41,495 nucleotides of DNA, taken from positions 1 to 41,495 of the forward strand of contig JACOSV010000037.1 in NCBI GenBank assembly GCA_016178725.1. Direction: 5' to 3'. This stretch comes from Candidatus Eiseniibacteriota bacterium (GTDB lineage: Bacteria; Eisenbacteria; RBG-16-71-46). Positions within the stretch are counted from its first letter, which is position 1, and every line of letters begins with the position of its first letter. The notes below the pieces were generated by a model. That model ran no database searches. It was given only the letters and a program-made list of their open reading frames with translations, and was not told the DNA's origin. The translations under genes and the position numbers were made by a program. Shown here piece by piece: positions 9,009-17,779 of the stretch.

Positions 9009-9806
9009 TCAGCCGGCGTCGGCGTCGGGATGCTCGCGGAGCAGCTGCTCGAAGCGCTCCATGCCGCGCAGGTCCTCGGGACCGAGGCGGTAGTGGAAGC
9101 GGCGCAGATACGCCTCGGTCTCCTCGGGCGTCCAGCCCGGCTCGGTCTGCTGCCGCGCCACCGCGGGCAGGTCGGCGAGGCCCGCGGCGAGCGAGCCCTC
9201 GAGGAACTGGCCGAGGTCCGCCTTCACTTGCGCCTCCAGCGCGCGGCGCACGGTCCACACCGCGTAGACGAACGGCAGGCCGGTCCACTCGAGCCAGTCG
9301 GCGCCGAGGTCGAGCGTGTGCGTGAAGCCCTCGGGCCGCTTCTGGCGCATGCGCATCGCGCGGTCGCCGATCATGAGCAGCGCGTCGGCCTGCGACGGCT
9401 CGAGGCCGCGCACGTAGCGCACACCGGCGAAACCGCGGCGCGTGTCGAGCAGCAGCCGCAGCAGGCGGATCGAGGTCGACGTCTCGGGCGTCACCGAGAT
9501 CAGCGCGCCTTCGAGCGCGCTCGCCGGGCGGCGCGAGAAGAGGAGCACCGATTGCACCGCACCGCGCGTCGCGACGCCCATCGGCGGCGTCAGCAGCTCG
9601 AAGCGGTCGCCGAGCCGCAGGAAATCGCCGGTCGCCATGAGACCCAGGTCGACGCCGCCCGACTCCGCCTCGCGACCGAGCTCGCGCGGGACCAGGTTGC
9701 GCACCGCGAACGGCGCGTCGGACCACAGCGCGTAGAACGGCGCGGCGTTCGCATACGGAATGCGCGCGGCGACGGTGGCGGTGGTGAGGCGCGATGCGGG
9801 CGTCAT
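9009..9806 (-). CDS. mqnA: Chorismate dehydratase, first step of the futalosine menaquinone pathway
   Basis: A 265-residue periplasmic-binding-protein-like fold. It dehydrates chorismate to 3-enolpyruvylbenzoate, which MqnE then joins to S-adenosylmethionine. Family blocks seen are RIPYANAAPFY near the start, GGVDLGLMATGDFL, SVTPETSTSIRLLRLLL and DALLMIGDRAMR. The ATG at 9806 has CCGGAG 4-5 nt upstream; a TTG 18 nt earlier is possible. It heads the minus-strand mqnA-reductase-hydrolase-hydrolase-mqnC run and is divergent from the glycosidase-like gene. Confidence 0.92.
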   Translation of the reverse strand: MTPASRLTTATVAARIPYANAAPFYALWSDAPFAVRNLVPRELGREAESGGVDLGLMATGDFLRLGDRFELLTPPMGVATRGAVQSVLLFSRRPASALEGALISVTPETSTSIRLLRLLLDTRRGFAGVRYVRGLEPSQADALLMIGDRAMRMRQKRPEGFTHTLDLGADWLEWTGLPFVYAVWTVRRALEAQVKADLGQFLEGSLAAGLADLPAVARQQTEPGWTPEETEAYLRRFHYRLGPEDLRGMERFEQLLREHPDADAG

Positions 9807-9883
9807 GGGCTCCGGAAGATACAACGCCGCCGCGGGGCGTGTTAAGGTGCGCGGCCCTCGCCCACGATCGCTCGGGAGGCCCC

Positions 9884-12034
9884 CTGCGACGCCCGCTCCT
9901 CGCCGCCCTGCTGCTCACGCTCGCCTGCGATCGCGCGCCGCGCACCGTCGTCGCGCCGGGTGAGCCGCTCGTCCTCCCCGAGCACTACGCCCGTTCGATT
10001 GCGGCCCTCGGCATGCCGGGCGCCCATCGCGCGTTCCAGGTCGGACACGGCAGTGTGATCGGCGGCGGCGACGCGGCGATCGCATGGCGACTGATCGACG
10101 ATGCCGGCGCCGCGCGCGTCTCACCGGTCTGGTTCGAGCGCGACGGCGTTCCGGTCGCGCACTGGTCCATGGCGACCGCGCGCGAGTCGGTCGCGTTCGA
10201 AGCCGCCGCGGTGCCGTGCGCCGCGCTCGGCGACACGAGCCTGCTGGTCTCGATCGAAGCGATCGTCACGTGGCGCGACGCCGTGCCCGGCGCCTCGACG
10301 CTCGAAGCGCGGCTCGCGACGCGCGCCGATCCGCCGGCGGTGATCCCGTGGGACGCCGAAGACACCGACCGCCACGAGGAGCGCTGGAACGGACGCTTCG
10401 CGTATCGCAACGGACTGCTCGTCGCGGGCGTGGATCCGACGCTCACGCTCACGCCCGCCGGCGGCGCCGCGACGCTGACGCGCGGCGCGGGACCGGGCGC
10501 GCTCGCGGCGATCGGGCGCGCGACGCTCGCGCGCGGCGAGACGCGGCGCTGGCACTACTGGATGCCGGTCTACCCGACGCGCGTCGCCGGCGTCGGGATC
10601 GAGCGCCTCGCCGGGCACGCGCGGGTCGCCCACGACGCGCGCGCCGCGTGGCGCGACTGGCTTGCGCACGCCGCGCCGCTCGCGACGCCGGATTCGCTTG
10701 TCAACGCCGCGTGGCGCGCGGCGCTCGTCACGCTGATCGTGAGCCACGAAAAAGACGCGGGCGACTGGGTGCCGCTCGGAAATCCGTTCCAGTACCGCGA
10801 CGTGTGGCTGCGCGACGCGGCGCGCAGCGTGCGCGCGCTCGCGGTCGCCGGCCTCACCGACCTCGCTCGCGGCGACGCGTGGACGCTGCGCCGCTTCCAG
10901 CTCCCGAACGGCGCGCTCCTGTCGCAGAAGTCGCAGCTCGACGGCACCGGCGAGGCGCTGTGGGCGTTCGCGCAGGCGGCGATGCTCCCGCCATCGCGCG
11001 AGTGGGCGATCCGCACGCTGCCCACGGTGCGGCGCGCGCTCGACTGGCTCGAAGTGCAGCGCGAGCTGACGGCGCGGATCGACATGCGCTTCCCCGGCGT
11101 GCTGCCCTACGCCGACCCGCACGACAACGAGCTCGTGCGGGCCGAGCTGGTCGGCGACGACGCATGGGCGATCTGCGGCGCGGCCGCGGCGGCGCGACTC
11201 GCGCGGCTCGCGGGTGACGACGCGCTGGCGAGCCGCGCGCTCGACGCGGTCGTCGCCCACCGCCGCGCGTTCGCCGCGGCGCTCGATCACTGCGGGAGCC
11301 CCGACGTGCCGCCGTCGTGGCAGGGCGTCGGCCGCGACTGGGGCAACCTCACGGTCGGGTATCCGACGCGGGTGCTCGCGCCCGACGATCCGCGGCTCGA
11401 GCGTCTTGCGCGGCGCGTGCGCGCGCGGACGCCGCGCGGCGCGGCGACGGGGACCGGCGCGGGGCTCGTGAGCTACGGACCGGCCGACACGCTGCACTCC
11501 TACCTCGGCACCGACCTCGCGCAGTGGTCGCTGTTCGCCGGCCGGCCGGCCGAGGCGCGCGCCTACCTCGCCGATCTCATCGCGCACGGCAGCTCGACGC
11601 TCGGGCAGGCGGAACTGTTCGCGTGGAGGGACGGCGCCTTCGGCGCCAACCTGCCGCCGCACGCGACCGCGGCCGCGGGCCTCGTGGACCTCGTGCGCAA
11701 CATGGTGGTCGCCGACGATCGCGACACGCTCGAGCTGGCGCTCGGCGCCGATCGCGCGTGGTGGCGCGGCACGCGGCTCGAGCGCGCGCCGACCCGCTTC
11801 GGCACGATCGACGTGACGCTCGAGGCGCCGGCGTCCGACATGCGGCGCGCGCGCTGGACGCCGGTCGAGGCGCCGGTGCGCGTGCGCGTCGCCGACGGCG
11901 AGCGCGCGATCCAGACGCCGACGCCGGGCGCGCGGATCGTGGACGGACGCTGGATCGAATGTCCGCCGCGTGTGGGCGCGGTGGAGTTTCGCGTCGCGGC
12001 CGATCCGCCGGGCGCACGCGGAGCCGGCTCGTGA
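9884..12034 (+). CDS. Six-hairpin glycosidase-like lipoprotein
   Basis: About 716 residues. A very short lipoprotein signal (LRRPLL..LTLAC) begins at a CTG at 9884 with GGGAGG 4 nt upstream; the nearest standard start is a GTG at 9839 with no visible ribosome site. The N-terminal part is a beta-sandwich-like region; from about residue 280 the blocks YRDVWLRDA, LPNGALLSQKSQLDGTGEALW and a late TLHSYLGTDLAQW resemble (alpha/alpha)6 glycoside hydrolases of the GH15/amylo-glucosidase type. It would act on the periplasmic or outer face on an unknown glycan. First gene of a three-gene operon; the next gene starts inside its stop codon. Confidence 0.65.
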   Translation: MRRPLLAALLLTLACDRAPRTVVAPGEPLVLPEHYARSIAALGMPGAHRAFQVGHGSVIGGGDAAIAWRLIDDAGAARVSPVWFERDGVPVAHWSMATARESVAFEAAAVPCAALGDTSLLVSIEAIVTWRDAVPGASTLEARLATRADPPAVIPWDAEDTDRHEERWNGRFAYRNGLLVAGVDPTLTLTPAGGAATLTRGAGPGALAAIGRATLARGETRRWHYWMPVYPTRVAGVGIERLAGHARVAHDARAAWRDWLAHAAPLATPDSLVNAAWRAALVTLIVSHEKDAGDWVPLGNPFQYRDVWLRDAARSVRALAVAGLTDLARGDAWTLRRFQLPNGALLSQKSQLDGTGEALWAFAQAAMLPPSREWAIRTLPTVRRALDWLEVQRELTARIDMRFPGVLPYADPHDNELVRAELVGDDAWAICGAAAAARLARLAGDDALASRALDAVVAHRRAFAAALDHCGSPDVPPSWQGVGRDWGNLTVGYPTRVLAPDDPRLERLARRVRARTPRGAATGTGAGLVSYGPADTLHSYLGTDLAQWSLFAGRPAEARAYLADLIAHGSSTLGQAELFAWRDGAFGANLPPHATAAAGLVDLVRNMVVADDRDTLELALGADRAWWRGTRLERAPTRFGTIDVTLEAPASDMRRARWTPVEAPVRVRVADGERAIQTPTPGARIVDGRWIECPPRVGAVEFRVAADPPGARGAGS

Positions 12035-12668
12035 GCGCGCGCTCCGCGAAGCGCGGCGCTCCAGGCGGGTCACGCGGCGGCCTCCATCCGATCGCGGTCG
12101 CCGCGATCGTGCTGGTCGCGACCGCGATCGGCGTATGGCTCGTGCGCGCCAACCGCGACGTCGCGCGTCTGCGCGGCGTGGATCCCAAGGCACTGACCGA
12201 CAGCCTGCGCATCGCCGACGCGACGCACGACTGGGTGAGCACGCTGCGCTTCGCCGAGGCGCTCGGCCGGATCGAGCCGCTCCAGCACGCCGTGCTGCTC
12301 GCGCGCGGCACGGCGTGGAGCAACTTCGCGATCGCCGCGCGACCGTGGCAGACGATCGAGCGCCCGGCGCTGCGCACGAGCCTCGAGCGCGTGACATGCC
12401 TCGCGCGCGCGATGACCCTCACGGATTCGGCCGGCATCGTCGCGCGCACGACCGGCCAGTGGATCGCGGCGACGCAGCACCTCGCCGACCTCGAGGAATC
12501 GATGGGCCTCCCGGGCGACGCGCTGATGGCCCTCGAGTCCATCAAGGCGAAGCAGCCCGATCAGCTCCAGGCGCTCCTGCGCGCCTACTGGTTGCGCGCG
12601 GTGCTCTTCGATCCCGTCCACCCCGACACCAGCGAGTGGGACCGGCGCATGCGGAGCCTCGGCCGGCG

Positions 12669-12672
<4 letters not shown>
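12031..12672 (+). CDS. Membrane-anchored helical protein of unknown function
   Basis: 213 residues starting at a GTG that overlaps the preceding stop (GTGA). A single transmembrane segment at about 20-38 follows a short basic N-terminus; the rest is predicted all-helical and soluble, with TPR-like spacing of Ala and Leu (for example the RFAEALGRIEP and LEESMGLPGDALMAL blocks). No family was recognised. Its place between a glycosidase-like lipoprotein and an MFS carrier, with overlaps on both sides, suggests a helper of the same uptake or processing system. Confidence 0.7.
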
Positions 12673-13910
<1,238 letters not shown>

Positions 13911-13935
13911 CGCGGGCCGGGCGCGGCGGCCCGCG
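13911..13935. terminator. GC-rich inverted repeat between convergent genes, possible bidirectional terminator
   Basis: CGCGGGCC (13911-13918) and GGCCCGCG (13928-13935) form an 8-bp stem with a 9-nt loop directly after the MFS stop and 15 nt before the stop of the opposite gene. No T-run follows on either strand, so intrinsic termination is uncertain. Confidence 0.3.
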
Positions 13936-13950
13936 CCCGACGCCGGCGCT

Positions 13951-14820
13951 TCAGAACGAAACCGTGGACTCGAGCCGGATCTCGGAGAATCGGGTATCGG
14001 CGAAGAGATCGTTGCTGAGCCCGGCGTTCGTGTGGGTGTCGAAGAAGCGCCAGCCGGTGGCGCCGACGGCGGTCAGCTCGAAGTGCTCCGCGGGCACGAG
14101 CGTCAGCGCGAGTCCCGCGTACGCCGAGACGTCGTCGATCCCGTCGCCGTCCACGTGGTGCAGCTCGCCGTCGCGCATCACCTCGAGGCCGTTGCGGTAG
14201 CGCCAGAAGAGCGTGCCGCCGCGCAGGCCGACGACCGGCGCGATGCCGATGACGCCGCGGGGCATGAGCGCGATGCGCCCCGAGAGGTCGGCCGCGAGCT
14301 CGAACGGGTCGCGCAGCAGGCGCGCGATGTCGCTCCCGCCGGTGAACCGCGACGGCCCGCCCATCAGGGCGAGATCGACGCTGGTGCGCGGCGTCGGGCG
14401 CAACCCGGCGCGGAGACCATAGAGCGCGAACGGGGCGAACTCGGCGTTGACGATCGAGCCGGCGCCCGCGACCGCCCCGACGTGCCAGGCGGTGGACCAC
14501 CACGGTCGCGGCGCGGCGGGCACGAGGTCCGACCCCGGGGCGTCCGGCGCGGCGGCGGGCGGGCACGCAGGATCGCGGCGATGGGCGACGAGACTGGCGA
14601 CGAGATCGACTCCCAGGTCGATCGCGCCCCCGCCGTCGCCCACGCGTTCTCCGGCGGCGACCGGCTGTTGGTCCGCCGGCTTCCTCGCCGTCTCCTTCGC
14701 GGCGTCGCTCAACCGATCGCCGCCCTCGCGCGGCGCGGGAGGCGAGAGGATGGCGCAGCTCGAGAGCAGCAGCGGGGCGGCGAGCAGCGACAACGCGAGA
14801 CGGCGGGCGGCGGGACGCAT
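13951..14820 (-). CDS. Lipoprotein with outer-membrane-barrel-like C-terminal part, unknown function
   Basis: 289 residues. The ATG at 14820 starts a lipoprotein signal with lipobox LLSSC (Cys22). A Pro/Ala/Asp-rich linker to about residue 115 is followed by alternating hydrophobic strands with turns and a terminal ESTVSF, ending in Phe as outer-membrane barrels often do. No family was recognised. It stands alone, convergent with the MFS gene. A start at 14886 would displace the signal peptide. Confidence 0.7.
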   Translation of the reverse strand: MRPAARRLALSLLAAPLLLSSCAILSPPAPREGGDRLSDAAKETARKPADQQPVAAGERVGDGGGAIDLGVDLVASLVAHRRDPACPPAAAPDAPGSDLVPAAPRPWWSTAWHVGAVAGAGSIVNAEFAPFALYGLRAGLRPTPRTSVDLALMGGPSRFTGGSDIARLLRDPFELAADLSGRIALMPRGVIGIAPVVGLRGGTLFWRYRNGLEVMRDGELHHVDGDGIDDVSAYAGLALTLVPAEHFELTAVGATGWRFFDTHTNAGLSNDLFADTRFSEIRLESTVSF

Positions 14821-15025
14821 GGGCGGCTCCACGATCGAGGTCGGCGCGTGGGGGGACGCCGGCGCGAAGAGCATACGCCCTGCCACTCGGCTCTAAGGAG
14901 GCGACCGGGATGACGGAGCGGCGCCGGAACGGAGCTTAGCGGGCGGCGCGCGGGTCGCGGCAGGCGCCGCGGACGCCGTGCTGTGGTGGAGGCGCCTCGG
15001 CGTGTGGTGAACCCGCGCCGGCGGA

Positions 15026-16114
15026 TTACTCGATCGACGCCATCGACCGGCTAACCGCCTTGAGCGTCGGCGTCCCGGCCAGCGCCATCGCCAGCTCGAG
15101 CTCCCCGCGCAGCAGATCGAGCACGTGCCGGACGCCCGGCTCGCCGGCGGCCGCGAGCCCCCACAGGCACGCGCGCCCGACCAGCACCGCGTCCGCGCCG
15201 AGCGACAGCGCCTTGAGCACGTCCACGCCGCGGCGCACGCCGCCGTCCATCAGCACCGGCACCGCGCGGCCCACCGCGTCGGCGACGTCCGGCAGGGCGC
15301 GCAGCGTCGGCACCGCGCCGTCGAGCTGCCGGCCGCCGTGGTTCGAGACGATGATCCCCGCGACGCCGGCGTGCACGGCGTGCCGGGCATCCTCGGCGGT
15401 GAGCACCCCCTTGACCAGCAGCGGCAGCCGCGTGATCGAGCGCAGCCACGCGATCGACTCCCACGTCAGCGTGCCGTCGAAGAAGTACTGGATGTAGCTC
15501 TGGAAGTCGGCATGCCCGCCGTCGGGCGCGGGACGCGCGACCAGCGGATGATCGGCCGCGAAGTTGCCGAGCGTGATGCCCTCGGGGAGCTGGAAGGCGT
15601 TGCGCGCGTCACGCTCGCGCCGGCCGAGCATCGGCGTGTCCACGGTGAGCACCAGCGCGCGATAGCCGGCCGCCTCGGCACGGCGCACGAGCTGTTCGGT
15701 GAGCGCGCGCTCCTTGTAGACGTAGAGCTGGAACCACAGCGGACCGGTCGCCGCCGCGGCGATCGCCTCGAGCGGATGCGACGCGACCGTGCTCACGCAC
15801 ATGATCGTGCCGGCGGCGCCCGCGGCGCGCGCGGTGGCGAGCTCGCCGTCGGGATGCGCGAGGCGATGGAACGCCGTCGGCGCCACGAGAATCGGCATCG
15901 CGATCCGCGCGCCGAACAGCTCGGTCGAGCAGTCGAGCCCGCTCGTGTCCACGAGCACGCGCGGGCGCAGGAACACGCGGCGGAACTCGGTGAGGTTCGC
16001 CGCGAGCGTCTGCTCGTCGCCAGCGCCGCCGGCGTAGTAGTCGAACGCGCCGGGGCTCATCCGCTCGCGCGCGAGCGCCTCGTAGTCGGCGACGTTGATG
16101 GGCGCGGAGGACAT
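15026..16114 (-). CDS. FMN-dependent alpha-hydroxy-acid oxidase/dehydrogenase
   Basis: 362-residue TIM barrel of the lactate/glycolate oxidase and LldD family, oxidising an L-2-hydroxy acid with FMN. The catalytic block SNHGGRQLD has His259 and Arg262; Lys235 lies in LLVKG, and YYAGGAGDE near residue 27 gives the substrate-side tyrosine. Length is normal. It is the third gene of mqnE-rhodanese-oxidase, 34 nt after the rhodanese gene. Sequence does not tell whether oxygen or a quinone is the electron acceptor; the MqnE gene upstream makes a quinone link attractive. Confidence 0.92.
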   Translation of the reverse strand: MSSAPINVADYEALARERMSPGAFDYYAGGAGDEQTLAANLTEFRRVFLRPRVLVDTSGLDCSTELFGARIAMPILVAPTAFHRLAHPDGELATARAAGAAGTIMCVSTVASHPLEAIAAAATGPLWFQLYVYKERALTEQLVRRAEAAGYRALVLTVDTPMLGRRERDARNAFQLPEGITLGNFAADHPLVARPAPDGGHADFQSYIQYFFDGTLTWESIAWLRSITRLPLLVKGVLTAEDARHAVHAGVAGIIVSNHGGRQLDGAVPTLRALPDVADAVGRAVPVLMDGGVRRGVDVLKALSLGADAVLVGRACLWGLAAAGEPGVRHVLDLLRGELELAMALAGTPTLKAVSRSMASIE

Positions 16115-16148
16115 GCGTGACGCGCGGCGGCCGGAGCGGGTGGGCCGG

Positions 16149-16526
16149 TCAGCCCTGCTCGGTCGGCAGGTCCTTCGCGGTCCACCCGCGATACCCGCCC
16201 TCGAGCGAGACGACGTTCGTGTAGCCCATCTTCTGCAGGTTGTCGCAGACGAGCGCGCTGCGGAATCCGCCGCCGCAGTAGCACACGAGCGGCGCGTCCT
16301 TGGCGCCGAACGTGCGCTCGATGTCGCGCTCGATCGTGCCCTTGCTCATGTGGATCGCGCCGGGCAGATGTCCGCGCGCCCACTCGTGGTCCTCGCGCGT
16401 GTCCACGAGGATGAACGATTCGCCGCGGTGCACACGGGCGAGGTACTCGTCGATCGAGAACTGGCGCACGCGCGACTGGGCGTCGTGCACCAGCGCGAGG
16501 AAGCCGGGCGAATGGTCGTGGGCCAT
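16149..16526 (-). CDS. Single-domain rhodanese-like sulfurtransferase
   Basis: 125 residues covering one rhodanese domain. The active loop CGGGFRS starts at Cys84, with the upstream VDTRE and GHLPGAIHM blocks normal for the fold. It would move sulfane sulfur in the cytoplasm; there is no signal peptide. It lies 45 nt after mqnE and 34 nt before the hydroxy-acid oxidase, on the same strand. The acceptor is unknown. Confidence 0.9.
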   Translation of the reverse strand: MAHDHSPGFLALVHDAQSRVRQFSIDEYLARVHRGESFILVDTREDHEWARGHLPGAIHMSKGTIERDIERTFGAKDAPLVCYCGGGFRSALVCDNLQKMGYTNVVSLEGGYRGWTAKDLPTEQG

Positions 16527-16571
16527 CGGTCTACCTCGCCACGGTGGCGGCGGGCGCGAGGACGGCGAGCT

Positions 16572-17741
16572 TCACGACTGCGCCGCTCCCGCCGCCTCCA
16601 GCGGCCCCCCTGCGCCGTCGAGCGGCGCGCCGTCCCTTCCGTACTCCCGCACCACCCGGTAGAGCGCGTCGCGCTGCACGGCGCGCTTCCCGGCCTCGCG
16701 GATCATGTGCAACATGCCCGCCTCGGCCATGCCGACCGGGCTGCGTGCGAGTGCGGCGTGCGCGATCTTCTCCTGCCCGATCGTGCCGTCGAGGTCGCTC
16801 GCGCCGAAGCTGATCGCGGCGCTCGCCGTGTCCTGGCCGAGCATGATCCAGTAGCTCTTCACGTGCGCGAAGTTGTCGAGCACGAGGCGCGAGATCGCGA
16901 TGGTCTTGAGATCTTCGATCGCCGAGGCCTGCCGGCGCACGAGGCCGGTGACGCCGGGCTGGAACGCGAGCGGGATGAAGGCGAAGAATCCCGGGGCTCG
17001 ATCCTCGAGCTCGCGCAGCAGGATCATGTGCTGCACGCGCTCGGCGCGCGTCTCGATGTGGCCGTAGAGCAGCGTCGCGTTCGACGGGATGCCCATGCGG
17101 TGCGCGATCTCGTGGATCTCGAGCCAGCGCTGCGCGCCGATCTTCTGGCGGAAGATCTCGCGCCGCACGCGCTCGCTGAAGACCTCGGCGCCGCCGCCCG
17201 GCAGCGCGTCCAGCCCGGCCTCGCGCAGACGTGCGAGCACCCACTCGGCCGGCTGCCGCGTGAGACGGCAGAAGAAGTCGATCTCGACCGCCGTGTACGC
17301 CTTGACGGAGAGCGACGGCTTCTTCGCCTTCGCCCAGCGGATGACGTCGAGGTAGTCGTCGAATCGCCATCGGTTGTGGAGGCCGCCGACGATGTGGATC
17401 TCGGTGATCCCGGGCTCCACGTGTGCCTCGATCTGCTCGCGCGTCATCGTGTAGGCGCCCTCGGCGCCCGGCTTCTTCGCGTAGTCGCAAAAGCGACAGG
17501 CGAGCACGCACACGTTGGTGGGGTTGAGCTGGCGGTTGACCGTGAAGTAGACGCGGTCGCCGTGGCGGTCGCGCGCGACGGCGTCGGCGAGCCGCCCGAG
17601 CTCGAGCACCGGCGCGTCGAACAGCCGCACGCCGTCCTCCTGCGACAGACGCCCGTCGGCGAGGAGCCGGTCGCGCGCCGCCGCGACGGCGGGGTCGCGC
17701 ATGCGCAGCGCGGCGACGTGATCGTGCGTGGGCGTGCTCAC
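16572..17741 (-). CDS. mqnE: Aminofutalosine synthase (radical SAM)
   Basis: 389 residues. Joins 3-enolpyruvylbenzoate to S-adenosylmethionine to make 6-amino-6-deoxyfutalosine. The cluster motif CVLACRFC has Cys78, 82 and 85 after NPTNV, and LPGGGAE, HRMGIPSNATLLYGH and FGASDLDGTIG are MqnE blocks. The GTG start has no Shine-Dalgarno sequence and lies only 9 nt after a strong TATACT -10 box, so the message is probably leaderless. The C-terminal 15-20 residues are low-complexity Gly/Ala. First gene of the mqnE-rhodanese-oxidase run. Confidence 0.93.
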   Translation of the reverse strand: MSTPTHDHVAALRMRDPAVAAARDRLLADGRLSQEDGVRLFDAPVLELGRLADAVARDRHGDRVYFTVNRQLNPTNVCVLACRFCDYAKKPGAEGAYTMTREQIEAHVEPGITEIHIVGGLHNRWRFDDYLDVIRWAKAKKPSLSVKAYTAVEIDFFCRLTRQPAEWVLARLREAGLDALPGGGAEVFSERVRREIFRQKIGAQRWLEIHEIAHRMGIPSNATLLYGHIETRAERVQHMILLRELEDRAPGFFAFIPLAFQPGVTGLVRRQASAIEDLKTIAISRLVLDNFAHVKSYWIMLGQDTASAAISFGASDLDGTIGQEKIAHAALARSPVGMAEAGMLHMIREAGKRAVQRDALYRVVREYGRDGAPLDGAGGPLEAAGAAQS

Positions 17742-17750
17742 GGGGCGGGA

Positions 17751-17779
17751 AGTATAGCCGTCCGCGCGTCCCGCGTCCT
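17751..17779 (-). promoter_or_regulatory. mqnE promoter with a TATACT -10 box almost touching the start codon
   Basis: TATACT lies at 17756-17751 on the minus strand. Seventeen nt upstream is AGGACG (17779-17774), a weak -35 that keeps the GAC core. The GTG of mqnE begins at 17741, where transcription would be expected to start. Confidence 0.5.
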
